Origin: Prochlorococcus sp. AG-355-I20
GTDB taxonomy: Bacteria > Cyanobacteriota > Cyanobacteriia > PCC-6307 > Cyanobiaceae
Assembly: GCA_003280895.1 (NCBI GenBank)
Contig: QCDM01000007.1
Location: 1-61,033, forward strand
DNA length: 61,033 bases
Reading direction: 5' to 3'
Below the pieces are notes generated by a model. That model ran no database searches and was not told the origin of the DNA. It saw nothing but the letters and a program-made list of their open reading frames with translations. The first letter of the stretch is position 1; every line of letters starts with the position of its first letter. A program made the position numbers and the translations under genes. Shown here piece by piece: positions 18,147-26,197 of this stretch.

Positions 18147-19013
18147 AAAAGGATAATTTTGTAAGGAAGAACTGGTACTAGATTTTATGCTATAAGTAAT
18201 GTAGCAATTAAGCAACTTTTGCATGTTTTGGATAAGCCAATGATATATTTTTCACTCTCCAGCTAAATGGTTGCTGGTATTAGAGAAATTTATATATTAA
18301 TACCCCAAGGGATTGTGAAATTTTCAGGAATTTATTAAAGGATAGAATTAAATTAGGTATTGATATTATTTTTAAGACACAAGAAAAACCGAACAGAATT
18401 GCTGAAGCTTTTAAAATAGGAAAAAATTTTATAAAACATCCAATGTTGCTCTCATATTGGGAAATAATATCTTTAAAGGTAACTTCCTAATAAATCTAAT
18501 AGATTAAGTTAATACATATCAAATTGGGGCTAATATTTTTCATATTCCGTCAGTGATCAAGAAAGATATGGAATTATTAAATTAGACAGCTATGGAAGAC
18601 CATTAGGTATAGTTGAAAAGCTAAAAAAACCAAAAAGTTCTCTTGCCATGACTTGGTTATACTTCATGAAAATTCAGTTTTTGATCGATTTGATTTATTT
18701 AAACCTTCTTTGAGAGGTGAACTTAAAATAAATGATCTAAATAACTATACCTAAAAATTTTCATTTGAAATTAATGAATCGGGGTATGACTTGGCTAAAT
18801 ACTGGTAGATTTGAATCTCTTTTTTAAGGAAGTGGATAAATACAAACTCTCAAAAAAAGATAAAGATTAATGATTGGATGTTCAGAAGAAATTTCCTAGA
18901 GGATGGTTTTTATTAGTAATAAGGAATTATCTAAACTCTCAGAAAATCTTCTCAAGAGTGGTTAGGGATCAAATTTGAAATCATTAATAGAAGAAAATAA
19001 AATATTAAAATAA
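18147..19013 (+). pseudogene. rfbA: Decayed glucose-1-phosphate thymidylyltransferase (rfbA)
   Basis: No long frame exists, but the translated pieces read in order as RfbA. GRTGTRFYAIS and KQLLHVLDKPMIY come first, interrupted by stops at 18162 and just after FSLSS, then MVAGIREIYILIP. Shifted frames then give fragments matching the VEKPK, LAMT, KPSLRGEL, NDLNNYT and GYDLAKY blocks, and a C-terminal KLSENLLKSG-SNLKSL piece ending at 19013. Many stops and frame changes make it certainly non-functional. It lies directly upstream of rfbC, as rfbA does in the usual operon, so dTDP-glucose for this pathway must come from another locus if the pathway runs. Confidence 0.88.
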
Positions 19014-19037
19014 CAAACTATATCCTAGAATTTAAGG

Positions 19038-19616
19038 ATGGATACCAAAAAACTTATTTCAAATAAAGGAAACTTTTTAGAAGGTCCTCTTCTCTTAAAA
19101 CCTAATATCTATGCTGATTCAAGAGGATTTTTCTATGAGAGTTGGAATCAAATGAGCTTCGATGATCATTTTGGGGAAAATGTTACTTTTTCTCAAGACA
19201 ACCATTCCTCATCAATTACCGGCGTTCTTAGAGGTCTACATTATCAAGTTAACCCAAAACCTCAGGGCAAACTTGTCAGATGCACAAAAGGCTCTATCTA
19301 TGATGTCGCTGTTGATATAAGAAAGACTTCTTCTACTTTTAAAGAGTGGATAAATATAACTCTAAGTGAAAAAAATAAATATGTTTTTTGGATACCAGTA
19401 GGATTCGCACATGGTTTTTTATCTCTGGAAGAAAATTCAGAAGTACTATATAAAGCAACTGGGAACTGGAGTAAGCATCATGATAGATCTATAAGATGGA
19501 ATGATCCTTCTCTTGACATAAATTGGCCTTTAGAAAAAATTAATTTTCAAAGACCATTATTATCAGAAAAAGACAATAACGCTCCTTTTCTGAAAGATGC
19601 CGAAATTTTTGAATAA
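19038..19616 (+). CDS. rfbC: dTDP-4-dehydrorhamnose 3,5-epimerase
   Basis: This 192-residue cupin-fold epimerase is RmlC: NKGNFLEGPLLLKP, SRGFFYESWN, then GVLRGLHYQ near residue 62 with the catalytic His, KLVRCTKGSIYDVAVDIRK, FWIPVGFAHGFLSL and a final SIRWNDPSLDINWP. It epimerises C3 and C5 of the 4-keto sugar in dTDP-L-rhamnose synthesis. The ATG at 19038 is directly abutted by AAGG, too close for normal Shine-Dalgarno spacing. It is followed 6 bp later by rfbD. Confidence 0.96.
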   Translation: MDTKKLISNKGNFLEGPLLLKPNIYADSRGFFYESWNQMSFDDHFGENVTFSQDNHSSSITGVLRGLHYQVNPKPQGKLVRCTKGSIYDVAVDIRKTSSTFKEWINITLSEKNKYVFWIPVGFAHGFLSLEENSEVLYKATGNWSKHHDRSIRWNDPSLDINWPLEKINFQRPLLSEKDNNAPFLKDAEIFE

Positions 19617-19622
19617 GATATT

Positions 19623-20519
19623 ATGAATGTTTTAATTACAGGTTCAACTGGGCAGCTTGGTAAATCTTTAATTGATCTTAAGCCTCCAAATATTACTATC
19701 ACTGCCTCTACCAGAAAAGAGTTAGATCTATCAAATATTGACTCTTGTTACAAAACCATTCTAGAAATGAAAGGTGATTGGATCATTAATTGCGGCGCTT
19801 ATACTGCTGTTGATAAAGCAGAAATAGAAATTGAGAAAGCTAAAAAGATTAATGGATTTGCGATTAAAGGCTTTACTGAAGGTTTAAATAAAACTAATGG
19901 AAATATATTACATATAAGTACTGACTTCGTTTTTAACGGTGAACAAAATTTCCCATATTTTGAGAATCAAAATCGCTCTCCCTTAAATGTTTATGGAATT
20001 AGTAAAAGCATTGGTGAAGAGTTTATCGAAAGTAATATTAATAATAAAAAAAAAGCCACAATTTTAAGGACAAGTTGGGTTATAAGTCCTCATAGTAAAA
20101 ATTTTGTACTAACAATATTAAAACTTCACTCAGAGAAAAAATCGATAAATGTCGTAAGCGATCAAATAGGAGTTCCAACAAATGCAAAAGATTTAGCCAA
20201 AGTTTGTTGGAGAATTATAGAACTTAAAGAAAAGAAAAATTTACCTTTAATAATGCAATGGAGTGATGCTGGAGTAGCAAGTTGGTATGATATAGCTGTT
20301 GCTATTGGTGAAATAGGATTAGAAATTGGCTTATTAAAAAAACAAGCTAAAGTTATTCCTATTAAAACATCTCAATATCCAACACCTGCAGTTAGACCGA
20401 AATATTCCATCCTAGACACAACTAATACATCAAGAATCTTAGGGATAGAACCAATTCATTGGAGAGCTAATTTGAAAAAAATTTTATTGGAATACAAAGA
20501 TTTACAAAATTTATTATGA
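19623..20519 (+). CDS. rfbD: dTDP-4-dehydrorhamnose reductase
   Basis: The 298-residue short-chain dehydrogenase has the Rossmann motif GSTGQLGKSL at residue 7, INCGAYTAVDKAE, STDFVFNG, and the catalytic YGISKSIGE near residue 125. It reduces the 4-keto intermediate to dTDP-L-rhamnose, the last step. Its stop overlaps the rfbB start by 4 bp (ATGA), so translation of the two is probably coupled. Confidence 0.96.
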   Translation: MNVLITGSTGQLGKSLIDLKPPNITITASTRKELDLSNIDSCYKTILEMKGDWIINCGAYTAVDKAEIEIEKAKKINGFAIKGFTEGLNKTNGNILHISTDFVFNGEQNFPYFENQNRSPLNVYGISKSIGEEFIESNINNKKKATILRTSWVISPHSKNFVLTILKLHSEKKSINVVSDQIGVPTNAKDLAKVCWRIIELKEKKNLPLIMQWSDAGVASWYDIAVAIGEIGLEIGLLKKQAKVIPIKTSQYPTPAVRPKYSILDTTNTSRILGIEPIHWRANLKKILLEYKDLQNLL

Positions 20520-21598
20520 ACTCATTTGAAGAATTTAAAACGAGCAGAAGAAATATCTTAATTACTGGAGGTGCAGGATTTATAGGTGGAGCAGTTATAA
20601 GACGACTTCTTAAAAACACAAATTTTAAGATTTTTAATTTAGATAAAATAGGATATGCAAGTGACCTAACCTCAATTGAAAAAACATTATTAGAATTAGA
20701 TACTAAAAATGAAGATAGATACAAACTCTTAAATGTTGACCTTTCAAATTTTTCTGATACATCTAATGCCTTAAATTTTTCAAATCCAGATTTGATAATG
20801 CATTTAGCAGCAGAGAGTCATGTAGATAGATCTATTCAGGGACCATTAACATTTATACAGAGTAATATTTTAGGGACTTTCAATCTTCTTGAAGCTACAA
20901 GAAATTACTACGAAAAACTTAATGGATCAAAGAAAGAATCTTTTAAATTTCATCATATTAGTACTGATGAGGTGTTCGGGTCATTGGGTATTAATGGAAA
21001 GTTCTCTGAGTCAAGTCAATATGACCCAAGAAGTCCTTATTCGGCTAGTAAAGCGTCTAGCGATCACCTAGTAAGTTCATGGTTTCATACCTATGGATTA
21101 CCAGCAGTCATTACAAATTGCAGTAATAATTACGGTCCTTGGCAATTCCCAGAAAAATTTATTCCAGTGATTATTATGAATGCTTTAGCAGATGAAGAGA
21201 TTCCAATATATGGTGATGGATTGAATATTAGAGATTGGCTTTTTGTTGAGGATCATGTAACTGGATTATTAAAAGTTTTACATGATGGAAGGATTGGACA
21301 AAAATATTGTATCGGAGGAAACTCAGAAAAAACGAATAATGAAGTAGCAAATATAATTTGTGAAATACTAGATAATCTTATCCCAAGAAAAAAAAGTTAT
21401 AAGACTTTAATAATAGAAGTTAATGATAGAAAAGGTCATGATAGGAGATATGCAATAAATGCAAAAAAAATTAAAAAAGAATTAGGTTGGGAACCAAGTA
21501 TAGATTTTAAAGATGGTATTAATAAAACCATAAAATGGTATATTAAAAATTACGATTGGGCTTATAAATTAATCCCAAAAAAAAATCAAATTTCTTAA
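20516..21598 (+). CDS. rfbB: dTDP-glucose 4,6-dehydratase
   Basis: The 360-residue extended SDR has ITGGAGFIGGAVIRRLL near residue 15, AAESHVDRSI, STDEVFGSLG (active site T-D-E), and YSASKASSDHL with the catalytic Tyr-Lys. It converts dTDP-glucose to dTDP-4-keto-6-deoxyglucose, the committed step to rhamnose. It is the last gene of rfbC-rfbD-rfbB. A 170 bp spacer separates it from the export genes. The downstream glycosyltransferase at 30877, which has rhamnosyltransferase-like features, is the likely consumer. Confidence 0.96.
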   Translation: MNSFEEFKTSRRNILITGGAGFIGGAVIRRLLKNTNFKIFNLDKIGYASDLTSIEKTLLELDTKNEDRYKLLNVDLSNFSDTSNALNFSNPDLIMHLAAESHVDRSIQGPLTFIQSNILGTFNLLEATRNYYEKLNGSKKESFKFHHISTDEVFGSLGINGKFSESSQYDPRSPYSASKASSDHLVSSWFHTYGLPAVITNCSNNYGPWQFPEKFIPVIIMNALADEEIPIYGDGLNIRDWLFVEDHVTGLLKVLHDGRIGQKYCIGGNSEKTNNEVANIICEILDNLIPRKKSYKTLIIEVNDRKGHDRRYAINAKKIKKELGWEPSIDFKDGINKTIKWYIKNYDWAYKLIPKKNQIS

Positions 21599-21768
21599 TC
21601 ATTATTTAAATAATTGCTTAATTAGCTAATACTTATTTAAATAAATTAATAAAAAATTATTAGTAATAAAACTAAACACCAACTTTTAAAAGCTAATCTT
21701 TTTAACATATAATTTCAATTGAAAGTTAATATGTAGCGAATCAAGAATTTCTTGCCTCAAATAAAAAA

Positions 21769-22881
21769 ATGGGAATTAAAACTTGGACTAAAAAAAGAAT
21801 ATTTAGCATATTTAATTTTACTATATTAAATTTCATTTTATTTTCTAATTTAACCCTCTTAAGCTTCGCATCAAATGATGTAAAAAATAATGATAATGAA
21901 AACTTAATAAGCCAAAATAAAACAAGATATTTATTAGGGCCAGGAGACATAATAAGATTAAAAATACATAAATTAGAGTCGTATGGCGCAACACTAAAAG
22001 TCCTTCCTGATGGGACAATTAATTTACCAAGATTAGGATCTATTGAAGTGAATGGATTGACTATTGACGAAGTTCAAAAAAAGATTCAGGTCTCATATAA
22101 GTCAATACTAAGAAAACCCATTATTTATGTTGATTTAATAACTACCAGGCCGATAAGAATAGCAATAACAGGGGAAATTCAAAAACCTGGGATATATAGT
22201 ATTAATGTCAAAGATAACGCTCAACTTATAAATACTGATGATGGAGAAGCGCTTAATGTTTCGCTACAAGGATGGCCAACTCTTTTTGAAGCCATACAAA
22301 AAGCTGGAGGTTTAAAACCAAATGCAAATATAAAAAATATTCAAATATATAGATATATAGATAATAACCCCAAAACCATTAATGCAAACTTGTGGAGGAT
22401 ATTTGATAAAAACTCTTCCTTTTATAATCCTCCATTATTTGATAATGATAAAATCTTTATTGGTAAAGGAAACAATTCTGGAGAAAAAGAATTACTAGAT
22501 ATCGCAGAATCAAATTTAGCCCCGTCCAATATAACTGTTAATGTTATTGGTGAAGTAAAAAGGCCAGGAAGACAACTTATAAAAGCAAATAGCCCTGTTA
22601 GTAGCGCACTATTAAATGCAGGTGGTTTAACAAGAAATGCAAATTCCTCTAAACTTTTTCACTTGAGGCTAACAACCGAGGGACAACTAATTAAAAAAAA
22701 TTTTAAATTTGACCACAAAAGTTTAGTTTCAAACGCAAATTTTCTCATGAAAGATGGAGACGTAATTGTTGTTTCAGAAGGTTCATTATCAAAAACAACA
22801 AAAAGAATAAACGATTTAACAGCTCCTATAAATCCAATTTTAAATTCTGTTTCTCTGATAAAACTTCTTAATTTAGATTAA
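21769..22881 (+). CDS. Wza/KpsD-like polysaccharide export outer-membrane protein
   Basis: The 370-residue protein begins with a basic then hydrophobic leader (residues 6-34) consistent with a signal peptide. The Poly_export domain follows: LLGPGDIIRLKI, LPDGTINLPRLGSIEVNGLT, and RIAITGEIQKPGIYSI. At least two SLBB-type beta-grasp segments are visible, one beginning NVIGEVKRPGRQLI near 262. It should form the periplasmic and outer-membrane channel for the glycan. No lipobox cysteine is evident. It heads the export operon, 6 bp before the permease gene. Confidence 0.92.
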   Translation: MGIKTWTKKRIFSIFNFTILNFILFSNLTLLSFASNDVKNNDNENLISQNKTRYLLGPGDIIRLKIHKLESYGATLKVLPDGTINLPRLGSIEVNGLTIDEVQKKIQVSYKSILRKPIIYVDLITTRPIRIAITGEIQKPGIYSINVKDNAQLINTDDGEALNVSLQGWPTLFEAIQKAGGLKPNANIKNIQIYRYIDNNPKTINANLWRIFDKNSSFYNPPLFDNDKIFIGKGNNSGEKELLDIAESNLAPSNITVNVIGEVKRPGRQLIKANSPVSSALLNAGGLTRNANSSKLFHLRLTTEGQLIKKNFKFDHKSLVSNANFLMKDGDVIVVSEGSLSKTTKRINDLTAPINPILNSVSLIKLLNLD

Positions 22882-22887
22882 ATTAAA

Positions 22888-23679
22888 ATGAATAAATTCT
22901 TTAGAGGTTTTAGAATTCAACGCAACGTAATAAGTGCTTTAATTTATCGTGAATTAAAAACTAGAATTAGTGAGGTTCAATTTGGAGTTATAGGAGTTTT
23001 TATTGAACCATTGGGAGTAATGTCAGTTTTTCTCATTATTTTTACAATAATAAGAGAATTAAGAGGGGTCAGAGGTATTTTAGATGTTGAACTATTTTTA
23101 GTTTCTGGTATCGTTTTATTTACTCTTTTTAACGAAATTGCCATTAGATCATTAAATGCTTTACAAGCTAATGAAGCTTTATTCTTCTATAGACCAGTCA
23201 AACCAATTGATACAGTAATTGCAAGATCTGTTGTAGAGACTGGATTATATAGCTTAGTACTTATTGTAATAACAGGAGGTATTTTTTTATATAAAGAAAA
23301 ATGGGTCTTAGATAATTTTGCTCTTACTGCGATAACTTTTTTATCATTATCTTTATGTGCCCTGGGGACAGGAATTTCATTCATGGTGGCTGGGCATAGA
23401 TATCCTTTTTTAAATCAATTTATACCAATTGTGTTAAGACCATTTTGGTTCGTATCAGGAGTTTTTTATTCACTAAGCTCTATCCCACAATGGCTAAGAC
23501 CACTAGTTAGCTGGAATCCAATATTACAAGCAATAGAACTTACTAGACATTCATTTAATAGTAATTATTTCATCAGTGATAGCATTTCTTTAAATTATCT
23601 AATAACGTGTGGAGTTGTAAGTTGTACATTTGGATTATGGATTTATTTAAATAACGAGAAAATATTACAAACAAAATGA
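22888..23679 (+). CDS. kpsM: KpsM/Wzm-like ABC-2 permease for polysaccharide export
   Basis: This 263-residue inner-membrane protein has about six hydrophobic segments (first near residues 35-60, last at 237-254) and the ABC-2 family pattern. Features include IYRELKTRISEVQFGVIG near the N terminus, RPFWFVSGVFYSL near 175, and LVSWNPILQAIELTR near 208. It pairs with the ATPase whose start overlaps its stop by 4 bp (ATGA). Together they move lipid-linked polysaccharide across the inner membrane. Confidence 0.93.
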   Translation: MNKFFRGFRIQRNVISALIYRELKTRISEVQFGVIGVFIEPLGVMSVFLIIFTIIRELRGVRGILDVELFLVSGIVLFTLFNEIAIRSLNALQANEALFFYRPVKPIDTVIARSVVETGLYSLVLIVITGGIFLYKEKWVLDNFALTAITFLSLSLCALGTGISFMVAGHRYPFLNQFIPIVLRPFWFVSGVFYSLSSIPQWLRPLVSWNPILQAIELTRHSFNSNYFISDSISLNYLITCGVVSCTFGLWIYLNNEKILQTK

Positions 23680-24989
23680 TTGAGATCAAAAATCTAACCA
23701 AATCATATCAATTTAAAGGAAAGTCTTTCAAAGTTTTTGAAAACTTAAACTTTAAACTTTTTTCAGGAGAATCTACAGCTTTAATTGGTAAAAACGGGGC
23801 TGGTAAATCAACTTTACTAAGAATCCTAGGCGGAATTGATCAAGCTGATAGTGGCAAAATAATCACAGATTCTACGATAAGTTGGCCAGTTGGATTAGTG
23901 GGGGGATTTCAAGGTAGTTTATCAGGGAGAGAAAATGTAACATTTGTTAGTAAGATATATGCCGAAGGCTCAAAAAAAAACATTAATGAAAAGATAAAAA
24001 AAGTTGAAGAATTTGCTGAAATCGGTGAATATTTTGATAGACCGTTTAAAACATACTCCAGCGGAATGCAAGCAAGGGTGACATTTGGTTTATCAATGGC
24101 TTTTGATTTTGATTATTACTTGATTGATGAAGTTACAAGTGCAGGTGACTCAAGATTTAGAGAGAAAAGTAGAAGAAAATTAGAGGAATTACATGAAAAA
24201 TCTGATTTTATAATGGTTGATCATAATTTATGGGGATTACAATTTCACTGCAATAGGGCATTGCTTATGCATAACGGAAAGATATATGAATATGACGATA
24301 TTGATATCGCTATTGAAACTCATAAAGAATTATTAAATGCAAATATCACTTACGATGAACAAGATAAATTAATTGAAGAGTCTTTAAAAAATAAAAAAGA
24401 TAATATAGAGGAACTCACAATAATTGAGTCATTAAGCAATTCTAAATCTCCAAATAATCGATACGATTTAATAAGTGATCCAAAGTTAATCAACAAGTTT
24501 TGTAATAATCTTCATATAGTTTCAAATAATATAAGTTCAATAAATTTAAAAGATGGAGTAAATTTTCCAAAGTTAATTATAAAAGATACTTACAAAAAAG
24601 ATCCCCTTAAAATATCAAAAGAAATTGAAAAATATAAAAACTCAATAAATAACAATCGAAAATTACTGAAGATAATATCAAAAGATATAAAAGCTATAAC
24701 GGTAAAAAATTCAATTAACAAATACTTTGATTATAGTCATTTCATGAAAGTTCATCCTGATATGCATGGTTATAATCGCGAAGATAGTATTTTTCATTAC
24801 TCAAGATTTGGTCATGGAGAATATTACAGAGAACCAAATAGATATTTTAATAGCAATATATTTTTAGATTTTTATCCATGGACAAAAGATTTAAAGATTA
24901 ATCTTCTTTATCTCTTTATAAGATGGACAGAAGAATTTCCTAAAATGTGTGAATATATAAATTCTCTAAGAGAACAAGATAATAAATAA
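23676..24989 (+). CDS. kpsT: KpsT/Wzt-like ABC ATPase with a long C-terminal extension
   Basis: Residues 1-220 are the ATPase: Walker A GKNGAGKST at 38-46, signature YSSGMQARV near 128, Walker B DYYLIDEVTSAGDSRF, and a switch His in MVDHNLWGLQF. This is the polysaccharide-export subfamily. KpsT proteins normally end near residue 220, but this one continues to 437. The extension has a linker followed by a module at 348-437 with HPDM, SIFHYSRFGHGEYYREPN, FYPW and LKINLLYLFIRW. That module recurs in the glycosyltransferase at 30877 (residues 146-222). In Wzt proteins a C-terminal extension recognises the finished glycan, but this extension is not recognisably the Wzt carbohydrate-binding domain. 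Confidence 0.93.
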   Translation: MIEIKNLTKSYQFKGKSFKVFENLNFKLFSGESTALIGKNGAGKSTLLRILGGIDQADSGKIITDSTISWPVGLVGGFQGSLSGRENVTFVSKIYAEGSKKNINEKIKKVEEFAEIGEYFDRPFKTYSSGMQARVTFGLSMAFDFDYYLIDEVTSAGDSRFREKSRRKLEELHEKSDFIMVDHNLWGLQFHCNRALLMHNGKIYEYDDIDIAIETHKELLNANITYDEQDKLIEESLKNKKDNIEELTIIESLSNSKSPNNRYDLISDPKLINKFCNNLHIVSNNISSINLKDGVNFPKLIIKDTYKKDPLKISKEIEKYKNSINNNRKLLKIISKDIKAITVKNSINKYFDYSHFMKVHPDMHGYNREDSIFHYSRFGHGEYYREPNRYFNSNIFLDFYPWTKDLKINLLYLFIRWTEEFPKMCEYINSLREQDNK

Positions 24990-25029
24990 CTTATTAATAA
25001 ATGATATAATTTAAAAAATATTTTTTGTA

Positions 25030-26190
25030 ATGATTGTAAATATTGATGCTTGGAAGTGGTTAAAGAAAAAAGATGAAAATAGTGACAGAAATAAAAAAAA
25101 CAATTTTAAATCCTTTAAAAGAAATTTTATTATACTTAGCATTCCTATTATCTCCTTAGGTCTCTATTTCTATGTGATCGGGAGAAGCAGATATTTTGTA
25201 AGATCGGATGTTGTTGTCAGGAAATCAGGTGGAAATAATAACCAAAGCATAAATTTCGCGAACCTTTTAGGGGCAGGTAATCAGGGCTCTTTAGAGGATG
25301 CAAGATTTTTAAGAACATATTTAGAATCACCACAAGTTCTTGAAGAATTAGAAGATAAGATAAATTTTAGGGAAGCATATAAAAAAAGCGGTTTAGATAG
25401 ATATGCAGGAATTAGTAATAATTCAAAAAGAGAAGAACTTTATCGATTTTTTAGAAAGCAAATATCTGTTTCTCTTAATGAGAGCTCTGGCCTATTAAGA
25501 ATAAGAACTTTAGCTTTTAAGCCTGATACTTCACTTTTCTTAAATGAATTTCTCATAACCCAGGCAGAAGAATTTATAAATGAACTTAATCAAAATGTAT
25601 ACAAAGAACAACTTAAATTTGCAAAAGGATTAGTTGATAAAAATGCAAAACTTGTAGAAAATGCAAGTAAAGAATTAGAAGAATTCCAAACAAAAAATAG
25701 ATTACTTGATGTTAAATCGGAATCATTAGCTAGCAGTGGATTAATTACTGCATTAGAAAAAGAACTTGCAGAAAAAAAAGTTCAGCTAGCTAGTTTAAAA
25801 AGAATTTTTATCGATAATAACTCCCCCGAGGTAGAGGAACTTATTTTTCTAGTTGAAGATTTAAAAGAACAAATAAAAATTGAGAGGCAATTACTTGTTA
25901 GCCCCAAGGGCAAAAATCTAACTAAAATAAATTCCGAGTCATCGAGGTTAATTAGTAAACTTAATTTTGCCTCTGATTTATATAAATCAGCACTTACTGC
26001 TTATGAAAAAACAAGAGTAGATAGTCTACAGCAACAAAGATTTATGGCTATTGTTTCAAAGCCAATCCAACCTGAATCACAATGGAGATATTGGAGACAC
26101 AAAGGGTTTTTAACATGTATTGCTATTTTATTAGTTGGTTATGCTTTGACTAAATTTATTTTAGGTATGGCAGATAGTCATAATAATTAA
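25030..26190 (+). CDS. kpsE: KpsE-like capsule export inner-membrane protein
   Basis: This 386-residue protein has one transmembrane segment near residues 32-50, a long periplasmic region with coiled-coil stretches (about 205-310, with repeated KELEEFQTK and EKELAEKKVQLASLKR patterns), and a second membrane segment near 356-377. DARFLRTYLESPQVLEEL and SKPIQPESQWRYWRHKG are typical of the KpsE/WcbD/BexC group of polysaccharide co-polymerases. It should link the ABC transporter to the outer-membrane channel. It follows the ATPase gene by 40 bp and completes the export machine. Confidence 0.92.
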   Translation: MIVNIDAWKWLKKKDENSDRNKKNNFKSFKRNFIILSIPIISLGLYFYVIGRSRYFVRSDVVVRKSGGNNNQSINFANLLGAGNQGSLEDARFLRTYLESPQVLEELEDKINFREAYKKSGLDRYAGISNNSKREELYRFFRKQISVSLNESSGLLRIRTLAFKPDTSLFLNEFLITQAEEFINELNQNVYKEQLKFAKGLVDKNAKLVENASKELEEFQTKNRLLDVKSESLASSGLITALEKELAEKKVQLASLKRIFIDNNSPEVEELIFLVEDLKEQIKIERQLLVSPKGKNLTKINSESSRLISKLNFASDLYKSALTAYEKTRVDSLQQQRFMAIVSKPIQPESQWRYWRHKGFLTCIAILLVGYALTKFILGMADSHNN

Positions 26191-26197
26191 TATTTCA

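Noticed and set aside
24990..25029. A-run/T-run palindrome between kpsT and kpsE as a terminator
   Set aside because: It contains only A and T, typical of spacers here, and a break between kpsT and kpsE makes little sense.
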